Made by a program: the position numbers and the translations under genes | Notes under the pieces: generated by a model | What the model was told of the DNA's origin: nothing | Databases searched by the model: none | What the model saw: only the letters and a program-made list of their open reading frames with translations | In this document: positions 1 through 6,982 of the stretch, piece by piece | Layout of the letters: every line of letters starts with the position of its first letter | Numbering within the stretch: the stretch's first letter is position 1 | NCBI GenBank assembly: GCA_016926505.1 | Contig: JAFGOM010000121.1 | Location: 1 to 47,632, forward strand | DNA length: 47,632 nt | Reading direction: 5' to 3' | DNA from: Methanospirillaceae archaeon | GTDB lineage: Archaea; Halobacteriota; Methanomicrobia; Methanomicrobiales; Methanospirillaceae

Positions 1-167
1 CCGAGTCTGTTTTTCTCAAGAAATTAGCGAGGGTAGAAAAATTAGAGGTTATTCTGGGAAAAGAGATTGAGGTATTCTTTGTGAATGTGACGACTGATAT
101 AAAAAAGCAAGTTGTAGCATTGGGTATGACTGATCTGTTCGCCAGTCGCCGGTTTTTAGTAGAGTAG
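1..167 (+). CDS. C-terminal fragment of a STAS-like protein (partial)
   Basis: The frame beginning at base 3 is open from the window edge to TAG at 165-167 and gives about 54 residues. The stretch EVFFVNVTTDIKKQVVALGM followed by TDLF resembles the last strand and helix of a STAS domain, as found at the C-terminus of SulP anion transporters or in anti-sigma-factor antagonists: a beta strand ending in VNV, then an amphipathic helix ending in a Gly-Leu/Met-x-x-Leu-Phe turn. Nothing upstream is visible, so the parent protein cannot be named. A T-rich run (about 225-232) follows and may end transcription. The call rests on pattern resemblance only. Confidence 0.4.
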   Translation, partial: ESVFLKKLARVEKLEVILGKEIEVFFVNVTTDIKKQVVALGMTDLFASRRFLVE

Positions 168-479
168 TGTACAAAACTCCGTAGTTCAGGTCGTAAAATT
201 CTTCCGACGGTTAATCGAATCCCCCTTTTTTAAAAAAATCTGTTCTGCGTCTTATATGCATCTCATTACTCGTCCCGGTCACCGATGATTTGTCAAATCA
301 TGCAGGCAATTCCGGTTTCAAATCAGGGCATACAAAGGAGAGAGTGGCGCTAGAGAAGGGAAAATTTCGCATTTTTCATGTTTTTTTGAAAATAACCGGT
401 TATTCAGTGAAATTTTACAGAGGCACAATTCACAATGATAAATAATGATGAATGTACAATATGGTACCAGAGGTGCTTT
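168..479. promoter_or_regulatory. ech upstream region with perfect 14-bp palindrome
   Basis: No gene is seen in this 312-nt spacer. It holds a C/T run near 223-232, a likely archaeal T-rich terminator for the preceding gene, and a perfect palindrome AATAACCGGTTATT at 391-404. An AT-rich TATA-like stretch (GAAATTTTACAG, 409-420) follows directly. The palindrome is therefore well placed to be an operator for the hydrogenase operon, but no regulator can be named from the sequence. Confidence 0.4.
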
Positions 480-2438
480 GTGGAATTTTTACTGCTCTTC
501 CTGATCTTCTTCCCCCTTGTTCTTGCTTGTATCCTTCTCGGGATTCGAGGGGAAAAATTACGGGATATTATCGTCACGACAGGCGCACTCGTCATTGGGA
601 CGGGAACGCTCTATCTGCTCATCGCAACGCTTGGATCCCATGCGACGTACTACCTGACCAATACCCAGACTGTTCATTACATCCTGTTCCTGCTTGAGAT
701 CGGGATAACTCTGTTTATATTATACCTCTGCCGTAAATACCACCAGAGACTGGTTGCACTCCTTGTGTGCATCCAGATGGCAATACTCATCATCTTCGGG
801 ATGGGATCCCTGACATCGGGTCATGCAACTACAGAGGGGGCAAATCTCTTCTTTGATGAGTTCTCAATCATCATGGCCCTGATAATCGGGATAATCGGGA
901 GTCTCATCTGTATCTATTCGCTTGGGTATATGCGCAGTTACCATCTCCATCACCCTGAAATTTCTGACAGAAGACCATTCTTTTTCTTTTTACTCTTTCT
1001 GTTTCTCTCTGCGATGTTCGGGCTCGTCTTCTCCAATAATCTCGTATGGCTCTTCTTCTTCTGGGAGATAACAACGGTCTGTTCCTTTTTGCTCATCGGA
1101 TATGCAAAAACAAAAGACGCGATAAAAAACGGATTTCTGGCACTGCTCTTAAACCTCCTTGGCGGGATCACCTTTGCAGGAGCCCTTGTCTATATCACCT
1201 ATACCGCACCTTCCCCGGAGTACCTCAACCTCTCAACCCTGACAACAGCTGGTCCCGACCTCGCCCTGCTCGCCCTTGTCCCTGCAGGACTTATCTCGTT
1301 TGCCGGGCTGACAAAATCAGCACAGATGCCATTCTCATCATGGCTCATCGGTGCCATGGTAGCACCAACTCCGGTGTCTGCCCTGCTCCATTCCAGTACC
1401 ATGGTTAAAGCAGGGGTATATGTTATCGTGCGGTTTGCTCCGGTACTTGAAGGACAGTTTATCGGGATGCTTATTGCCCTCGTGGGCGGAATAACCTTCT
1501 TTTTGGCGTCCTGCATCGCAATAACACAGAACAACGCGAAAAAACTCCTTGCGTATTCAACCATTGCCAACCTGGGGCTCGTGGTGGCCTGTGCCGGGGT
1601 CGGATCTCATGAGGCGGTCTGGGCAGCGATACTTCTTATCATATTCCATGCCGTGGCAAAATCACTTCTCTTCCTCTGCACCGGGACCGTGGAACACCAG
1701 ATAGGTTCCCGTGACATCGAGGAGATGAACGGCCTTTTCGTTACGATGCCAAAAGTGGCGACCATGATGCTTATCGGGATGGCAGGCATGTTCCTTGCAC
1801 CGTTCGGGATGCTGATATCAAAATGGGCAACACTACGGGCGTTTGTCGATGCTTCTCCTCCTCTCGGGATACTCCTCGTTTTATTCCTGGCACTTGGAAG
1901 TGGCGTAACGGTCTTTTTCTGGACAAAATGGATGGGAAAACTCATCGGCTATCATGAAGAGAAAAAGAATGATGAAGAGTCGGTTAACCGTTCAGAATGG
2001 GCAGTACTGTACATCATCACCGGTCTCGTTGCTCTGGTAGCCTTCACCTTTCCTCTCATATCAGGCACGATTCTTGAGCCGTACCTCATCTCGGCGCATA
2101 ATGCAACCACGGAATCATTAGATAAGCTCCTCTTTTATGATGATCTCATCATCATCCTGCTCATGCTCTCCCTTATCGTGGTTATGCCACTGTCCCTGTA
2201 CTTCTTCAGGCACGCCTGGAAGGAGAGTTACCGAAAAGTCCCCCGGTACGTCTGTGGTCGTGAGGCACTCTCACCGCACTCGTTTACCGGCAGTATCGGA
2301 GTACAGAAAGAGATGGGTCTCTCAAATTACTATCTTGAGGATATCTTTGGTGAGTTACGGATGCTCCGCATCGGTGATCTCTGTACCATAGCCCTTATCG
2401 TTCTTATCTTTGCAGCACTTATCGGGATGGTGGTCTAG
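480..2438 (+). CDS. echA: Ech hydrogenase subunit EchA, NuoL/MrpA-like membrane subunit
   Basis: Large integral membrane subunit of the energy-converting [NiFe] hydrogenase, of the proton-pumping-subunit family (NuoL/MrpA/HyfB). About 650 residues and more than 14 hydrophobic segments. The conserved core is present: WEITTVCSFLLIGY, a lysine in the KSAQMPFSSWL helix, and SALLHSSTMVKAGVY, which are the channel motifs of this family. I place the start at GTG 480, seven or so bases after GAGGTG. An ATG at 435 in the same frame would add 15 polar residues and lacks a ribosome site. It is the first gene of an operon in the exact order known for echABCDEF of Methanosarcina barkeri, and its stop directly abuts the echB start. 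Family knowledge: Ech couples ferredoxin and H2 chemistry to ion translocation. Confidence 0.93.
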   Translation: MEFLLLFLIFFPLVLACILLGIRGEKLRDIIVTTGALVIGTGTLYLLIATLGSHATYYLTNTQTVHYILFLLEIGITLFILYLCRKYHQRLVALLVCIQMAILIIFGMGSLTSGHATTEGANLFFDEFSIIMALIIGIIGSLICIYSLGYMRSYHLHHPEISDRRPFFFFLLFLFLSAMFGLVFSNNLVWLFFFWEITTVCSFLLIGYAKTKDAIKNGFLALLLNLLGGITFAGALVYITYTAPSPEYLNLSTLTTAGPDLALLALVPAGLISFAGLTKSAQMPFSSWLIGAMVAPTPVSALLHSSTMVKAGVYVIVRFAPVLEGQFIGMLIALVGGITFFLASCIAITQNNAKKLLAYSTIANLGLVVACAGVGSHEAVWAAILLIIFHAVAKSLLFLCTGTVEHQIGSRDIEEMNGLFVTMPKVATMMLIGMAGMFLAPFGMLISKWATLRAFVDASPPLGILLVLFLALGSGVTVFFWTKWMGKLIGYHEEKKNDEESVNRSEWAVLYIITGLVALVAFTFPLISGTILEPYLISAHNATTESLDKLLFYDDLIIILLMLSLIVVMPLSLYFFRHAWKESYRKVPRYVCGREALSPHSFTGSIGVQKEMGLSNYYLEDIFGELRMLRIGDLCTIALIVLIFAALIGMVV

Positions 2439-3293
2439 ATGGATCTCATGCATATTCTCTACGGGGTCTCGTTTATCCTCTTTGGTCCCCTTATCGGAGG
2501 TATTATCGTCGGGCTTGACAGGAAACTAACCGCACGAATGCAGGGCAGGGTGGGACCACCGGTTCTGCAGCCATTCTATGATATCGGGAAACTCTTCCAG
2601 AAAGAGAGGATAGCAGTTATCTATTCAGAGAACTTCTGGGTTATCGCATATCTCATCTTTATCGTTGCAACCGGCATGATCTTCTTTGCCGGAGGAGACC
2701 TCCTGCTTGTCATCTTTGCCCTGACACTTGCCCATGTCTTTCTTATCATCGGTGCATTCTCTTCATCATCACCCTATGCCCATGTAGGAGCACAGCGGGA
2801 ACTCATCCAGCTGATGGCAATTGAACCGATGGTGATCCTTACCGCGGTGGGGATGTATCAGGTTACCGGGAGTTTCTTTGTTATTGATATCCTTGCGTAT
2901 GGCGGGTTGCTCATCTTTGTCCTTCCCGGTGTTTTTGTCGGATTTTTGTATGTTCTCACCTTTAAACTGAGGAAATCCCCCTTTGATCTTGCAACCTCAC
3001 ATCATGCACACCAGGAACTGGTAAAAGGATTGACGACTGAGTTTGCAGGCCCGACCCTTGGGATCTATGAGTTAGCCCACCTGTATGAGACCGTTATGCT
3101 CCTTGGATTCGTTTACCTCTTCTTTGGTGCGAATCCACTCACCGGCATCATCGCGGTCATCCTGGTATATATCATCGAGATCTTTGTTGATAATGCAACA
3201 ACACGAATTACCTGGCAGCCGGCACTTATCAGTGCATGGATTGTGACCATTGTGCTTGGAGGACTGAATCTTATCGGACTCTACCTGCTGTGA
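2439..3293 (+). CDS. echB: Ech hydrogenase subunit EchB, NuoH-like membrane subunit
   Basis: Membrane subunit homologous to NuoH of complex I and HycD of formate hydrogenlyase, 284 residues with about eight hydrophobic helices. Family signs include GLDRKLTARMQGRVGPP near residue 27 and the loop with PFYDIGKLFQKE, which in this family lies at the junction with the hydrogenase module. ELVKGLTTEFAGPTLGIYEL in the C-terminal half matches the charged loop of NuoH-type proteins. The ATG follows the echA TAG with no gap, so translation is probably coupled. Known role of the family: anchors the peripheral hydrogenase arm to the membrane and helps form the ion path. Confidence 0.93.
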   Translation: MDLMHILYGVSFILFGPLIGGIIVGLDRKLTARMQGRVGPPVLQPFYDIGKLFQKERIAVIYSENFWVIAYLIFIVATGMIFFAGGDLLLVIFALTLAHVFLIIGAFSSSSPYAHVGAQRELIQLMAIEPMVILTAVGMYQVTGSFFVIDILAYGGLLIFVLPGVFVGFLYVLTFKLRKSPFDLATSHHAHQELVKGLTTEFAGPTLGIYELAHLYETVMLLGFVYLFFGANPLTGIIAVILVYIIEIFVDNATTRITWQPALISAWIVTIVLGGLNLIGLYLL

Positions 3294-3302
3294 GGAGAAA
3301 TT

Positions 3303-3746
3303 ATGAGTTATCTGAAAAAATCCCCCTGGATCCTTCATTACGATGCCTCCAGCTGCAATGGCTGTGATATCGAGGTACTCGCCTGCCTTACCCCGCTCTA
3401 TGATGTGGAACGGTTCGGAATTATTAATACCGGCAATCCAAAGCATGCTGACATATTCGTGATCACCGGCGGTATTAATGAACAGAGTTCAGTAGTGGTA
3501 AAGAATATCTATGATCAGATCCCCTCACCCAAGGTCGTTGTTGCAGTCGGCATCTGTGCTGCTACCGGAGGAGTATTCAGGGAGTGTTACAACATCAAAG
3601 GAGGTGTCAATACCACAATCCCGGTCGATGTCTATGTCCCGGGATGTGCAGCCCGGCCTGAGTCGATCATCGACGGGATTGTTGCAGCCCTCTCGATACT
3701 TGAGGAGAAGAGAAAAGCAATGAAGAAGGGAGAAACACCACTATGA
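3303..3746 (+). CDS. echC: Ech hydrogenase small subunit EchC, NuoB-like
   Basis: Small hydrogenase subunit carrying the proximal [4Fe-4S] cluster next to the Ni-Fe site. The 147-residue protein has the four expected ligands: Cys18 and Cys21 in SSCNGCDIE, Cys85 in VGICAATGG and Cys115 in VPGCAARPE. This matches the single-cluster NuoB/EchC type rather than the longer three-cluster small subunits of group 1 hydrogenases. No Tat signal is present, so it acts on the cytoplasmic face. A GAGGAG ribosome site lies just ahead of the ATG. The stop overlaps the echD start by four bases. Confidence 0.94.
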   Translation: MSYLKKSPWILHYDASSCNGCDIEVLACLTPLYDVERFGIINTGNPKHADIFVITGGINEQSSVVVKNIYDQIPSPKVVVAVGICAATGGVFRECYNIKGGVNTTIPVDVYVPGCAARPESIIDGIVAALSILEEKRKAMKKGETPL

Positions 3747-4132
3747 CAATTGAAAAACAGACGACAGTCGTGATACCGGTAGATCTCCTGCTCGACGAGG
3801 TCAAAAAGATGCACGATGCAAAATATCGTCTTGTACAGGTAGGTTGCGGCCAGTTCAAAGACCAGATTGAGATCAATTACTCGTTTGAACGCGATCTTGT
3901 CTTTTCCAACCTGCGGATCACGATCGACAAAGAGACACAGGTTCCCAGTGTCACCGACCTCTACCATGCCGCTTTTGTCTATGAAAACGAGATCCATGAC
4001 CTTTTTGGTATCGGGTTCTTTGGTATTTCCCTTGATTATCAGGGCACCTTTATCAGGACGAAAGACAAGCATCCTTTTTATAATACAATCAATAAAGAGG
4101 ATTCATTGAGACCAGAAGAGGAGGGTTCCTGA
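3743..4132 (+). CDS. echD: Ech hydrogenase subunit EchD, NuoC-like
   Basis: Homologue of NuoC (30-kDa subunit of complex I), 129 residues and without metal ligands. The segment VTDLYHAAFVYENEIHDLFGIGF near residues 70-95 matches the family signature in which an E-x-E-h-x-D-h-[FY]-G-I core contacts the large subunit. The N-terminal half is the usual alpha/beta domain. It starts inside the echC stop (ATGA overlap) and ends two bases before echE, so it is translationally coupled on both sides. Assignment relies on the signature and on operon order. Confidence 0.9.
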   Translation: MTIEKQTTVVIPVDLLLDEVKKMHDAKYRLVQVGCGQFKDQIEINYSFERDLVFSNLRITIDKETQVPSVTDLYHAAFVYENEIHDLFGIGFFGISLDYQGTFIRTKDKHPFYNTINKEDSLRPEEEGS

Positions 4133-4133
4133 C

Positions 4134-5213
4134 ATGGGGCGTGAGATTGTAATCCCCTTCGGACCCCAGCACCCGGTCCTGCCTGAACCGATTCACTTGG
4201 ATCTCGTGCTTGAGGACGAGATGGTAAAAGAAGCAATACCATCTATCGGATACATCCACCGGGGTCTTGAAAAACTGGTAGAGAAACGGGATTTTAAGAA
4301 TTACGTCTACATTGCCGAGAGGATATGTGGAATCTGTAGTTTTATCCACAGTGTGAGTTACTGCCAGGGTATCGAGAATATCATGGAGATAACGATCCCG
4401 GATCGGGCAGCATACCTCCGGGTCATCTGGTCAGAGTACTCACGTCTGCACAGCCATCTCCTCTGGCTCGGGCTTTTTGCAGATGCCATGGGTTTTGAGA
4501 ACCTCTTTATGACGGCATGGCGGCTTCGGGAACATATGCTTAACGACATGGAAGAGACAACAGGCGGGCGGGTCATACAGGGGAGCTGCAAGGTCGGGGG
4601 AGTCAGGTGTGACATCTCCAATGATAAACTTGCATCCATGTCTGCAGGCCTTACTGCCATTGAACCGGAACTTTCCGAGATGGCAGGAGTGTTTCTCGAG
4701 GATGAGACGATTGACATGCGTACCCGGGGAGTGGGTGTTCTCTCAAAGGACAGTGCATGGGATTTAGGTGCTGTCGGTCCGGTGGCACGGGGGAGCGGGA
4801 TTGCCCTTGATGCCAGGATGACAGGATACGGGGCGTACGAACACCTGGACTTCTCGCCTGTTGTCATATCGGGAGGGGACTGCTATGCACGCTGCCGTGT
4901 ACGAGTGGAAGAACTCTTTACGTCTCTTGACCTTATCGGGCAGGCAATAACAATGATGCCGGACGGTGATATCGAGGTTCCGGTCAGGGGGAACCCGTCA
5001 GGTGAGTTCTTCTCACGAACCGAGCAGCCACGGGGTGAAGTTGTGCATTATATCAGGGGAAACGGAACAAAGAACCTGCTCCGTCACCGGGTGAGAACGC
5101 CAACCACCGCAAATATCCCGGGCCTCGTGCAGATGCTTGCCGGATGCGAACTCGCAAATGTTCCGGTCATCGTGCTCTCGATTGATCCCTGTATCGGGTG
5201 TGCAGAGAGGTAA
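4134..5213 (+). CDS. echE: Ech hydrogenase large subunit EchE, [NiFe] catalytic subunit
   Basis: Catalytic large subunit, 359 residues, related to NuoD and binding the Ni-Fe centre. Both ligand motifs are intact: RICGIC (Cys65, Cys68) and the C-terminal DPCIGC (Cys353, Cys356). This separates it from NuoD, where the cysteines are lost. The protein stops three residues after the last cysteine (AER), so there is no C-terminal tail for a maturation endopeptidase to cleave, which fits what I recall for EchE and CooH. GYIHRGLEKL near residue 40 and the SRLHSHLLWLG region are conserved in the family. Expected reaction: reversible H2 oxidation or proton reduction with ferredoxin as partner. Confidence 0.95.
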   Translation: MGREIVIPFGPQHPVLPEPIHLDLVLEDEMVKEAIPSIGYIHRGLEKLVEKRDFKNYVYIAERICGICSFIHSVSYCQGIENIMEITIPDRAAYLRVIWSEYSRLHSHLLWLGLFADAMGFENLFMTAWRLREHMLNDMEETTGGRVIQGSCKVGGVRCDISNDKLASMSAGLTAIEPELSEMAGVFLEDETIDMRTRGVGVLSKDSAWDLGAVGPVARGSGIALDARMTGYGAYEHLDFSPVVISGGDCYARCRVRVEELFTSLDLIGQAITMMPDGDIEVPVRGNPSGEFFSRTEQPRGEVVHYIRGNGTKNLLRHRVRTPTTANIPGLVQMLAGCELANVPVIVLSIDPCIGCAER

Positions 5214-5217
5214 TACT

Positions 5218-5592
5218 ATGAGAGCATTTACTATCACGAGAACCATCGTCAGGATGCTTTTCCGCGGACCGGCAACGATTCGGTACCCAAAAGAACCGGC
5301 ACAGATAAAAGAGAGAAGCAGGGGGCATATCACGATGGATATCACCACCTGCATCTTCTGCAGGCTCTGTGAAAAAAACTGTATATCACAGGCCATTACG
5401 GTTGACAAGGAAGAACGGACCTGGACCATTGATCGGATGCGGTGTATCATCTGTGGTGAGTGTGTAACTGCGTGCCCGAAGGACTGCCTTCGTATCGATC
5501 CCAGGTATCATCCCCCGGTAACAGAGTTCCTGGTGGAAACATTACAAGGACCACCGGTGCCTGATCCGGTGCCTGAAAGAGAAACCGCCTGA
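5218..5592 (+). CDS. echF: Ech hydrogenase subunit EchF, two-[4Fe-4S] ferredoxin-like subunit
   Basis: NuoI-like electron-transfer subunit of 124 residues, linking ferredoxin to EchC. Two clusters are predicted from CIFCRLCEKNC (residues about 44-54) and CIICGECVTACPKDC (about 74-88). The start is ATG 5218, preceded by AGAGGTAA five bases upstream. An earlier in-frame ATG lies inside echE and would give a long unrelated extension, so it is rejected. The last gene of the operon: the following 170 bases are non-coding with pyrimidine runs. The proline-rich C-terminus (PPVPDPVPE) is a variable tail. Confidence 0.94.
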   Translation: MRAFTITRTIVRMLFRGPATIRYPKEPAQIKERSRGHITMDITTCIFCRLCEKNCISQAITVDKEERTWTIDRMRCIICGECVTACPKDCLRIDPRYHPPVTEFLVETLQGPPVPDPVPERETA

Positions 5593-5763
5593 TTCCAGGG
5601 ATTTCCTTTCGTAACACCACCTGGTTCTCCCATCCCCTCGATCGATACAATCCCTGATGTACCTGGTCACTCCATCTGACCTTTTCTGATCGATCCCCTT
5701 TTTAAGTACTGATACTGATGGTGTGCAAACGCACGGCATATGTGCCGGAACCCTTGAGAACCT
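5593..5763. promoter_or_regulatory. ech downstream spacer with promoter for the next gene
   Basis: Non-coding. CCCCTTTTTAAGTACTG at 5695-5711 combines a T-run, which may end the ech transcript, with a TATA-like TTTTTAAG about 60 nt ahead of the ATG at 5764. No inverted repeat is evident. Confidence 0.35.
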
Positions 5764-6183
5764 ATGAAAATTTTACATTCTTACGCAATCATTGCGATAT
5801 TTTTTGTATCACTGCTCGCTACAGGAATTGTCTCTGCCGGAGACCAGACCACATCAGAGAGACTAAAGACGATTACATCGCCATTGGCGACACAGATCAA
5901 AACCCCTCATCTTGTAAGTCTGTATGCACCCTGTGCCACTGAAAAAGAGGCGAAAATCCCGGTATCAACGCTTATCAGGGGAACCGATGGTTCACCTTTG
6001 CAGGGAGTCGCAGTCACGATAACCGGATACGGGCAGGAACCTGTCTTTGCATCCGGTGTAACCAATGAAAACGGTGAGTTCTCTGCCGATCTGACACTCT
6101 CTTCACAACTCCGGGAATTAACCCTGTATGCACATACCGAATCATCGGTAACAAGCGATCCGGTCAGAATCTACCTTTTTTAA
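5764..6183 (+). CDS. small secreted protein with an Ig-like (carboxypeptidase-regulatory-like) domain
   Basis: 139 residues. Residues 1-25 form a signal peptide: MK, a hydrophobic core IIAIFFVSLLATGIVSA and an Ala-x-Ala-like end. The rest is one beta-sandwich repeat: STLIRGTDGSPLQGVAVTI, then GVTNENGEFSADLTL and a closing strand ending VRIYLF. That is the usual pattern of extracellular Ig-like folds (starting from x-V-x-G-x-V-x-I and a T/D-x-x-G-x-[FA] turn). It is probably exported and could sit on the cell surface or sheath. It is a single-gene unit downstream of ech, with pyrimidine-rich sequence after the stop. No enzymatic motif is visible and its substrate or partner is unknown. Confidence 0.65.
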   Translation: MKILHSYAIIAIFFVSLLATGIVSAGDQTTSERLKTITSPLATQIKTPHLVSLYAPCATEKEAKIPVSTLIRGTDGSPLQGVAVTITGYGQEPVFASGVTNENGEFSADLTLSSQLRELTLYAHTESSVTSDPVRIYLF

Positions 6184-6331
6184 GGAAAGAACCCATTATC
6201 CTTTCTTTTTCCTGTCTATAGATACCAGATACAATAATCTCGCATGAGCATACGGAAAGATGATTGTTCCGGTTAATGACAGACTTTTCTCCCGGGTATC
6301 CCATGATTTGTATGGCTCCCATGGAAATCCC
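6184..6331. other. intergenic spacer between convergent units
   Basis: About 150 nt without a coding sequence. T-rich and C/T-rich stretches right after 6183 (TTATCCTTTCTTTTTCCTG) look like an archaeal terminator for the + strand gene. Nothing else is recognised. Confidence 0.3.
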
Positions 6332-6982
6332 TTAAAACTCCTTCTCCCCTCTTCTCTGCCATCTCCCATAAGGAACCATTATCTCAAACCTTGCTCCCAT
6401 ACCAAATATACCGGTCTCTTTTATCCAAAACCCGGTGATATCAAGTATCTCTTTTGAGAGAAAGAGCCCCAGACCGGTATTTTTACCAATCCCTGTCTGA
6501 AAGATGGATTCCTTCTGATCAGGAGGGATACCGGGACCGTCATCTTCCCAGATAATCACGAGGCTGCCATTCTCTTCCCTGCACCGGATCCTCACCATCG
6601 CACCTCTTCTGCATGCCGGATGATGTTATCATACAGATTGTAAAAGACCTTCTCAAGCATCTGATCTGCATAGAGAACGATATCAGGGCAGTCATTCCGG
6701 ATGGGGAGCCGGTCATCATCAATCATCGCAATTATTGCACTGACAGACTGCCATGTTGGTTGTGTTATCCCAAGCTCCTCATACATCTGCGTAAATTCGA
6801 TTCATTCCAGGATCATGGCAACAGTCTTCTTTATTTTCATCCCAGTACTCTGCCGGTTTTACATCTCCACAGGACTTCTCTATTACCCCGATGAATCAAA
6901 AAAGAGCAGTTATCTGGTTTACAATATCATGGCGGGTAATGCTCGAGAGTATCTGTAGCTTTTTATTCATGACACGGAGTGC
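6332..6982 (-). pseudogene. broken kinase end (HisKA-like plus HATPase) of the upstream PAS sensor
   Basis: Read on the minus strand directly after the TAA at 6983-6985, the frame still encodes LRVMNKKLQILSSITRHD and VNQITALF, a phosphoacceptor helix, until TGA at 6896-6898. Between about 6840 and 6900 the frame shifts. It continues as KIKKTVAMILE, TGA at 6802-6804, then IEFTQMYEELGITQP and the N-box LYDNIIRHAEE. A second shift near 6596 restores the first frame for the G1 box WEDDGPGIP and G2 box KNTGLGLFL, ending at 6332. The piece therefore holds every part of a histidine kinase core but carries two frameshifts and at least three stops. It cannot be made as one protein. The spacing from phosphoacceptor helix to the next helix also looks short, so a small deletion is likely. 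Confidence 0.85.

Noticed and set aside
435-479. ATG 435 as the echA start
   Set aside because: No ribosome site and a polar extension absent from the family. GTG 480 follows GAGGTG. Not fully excluded.
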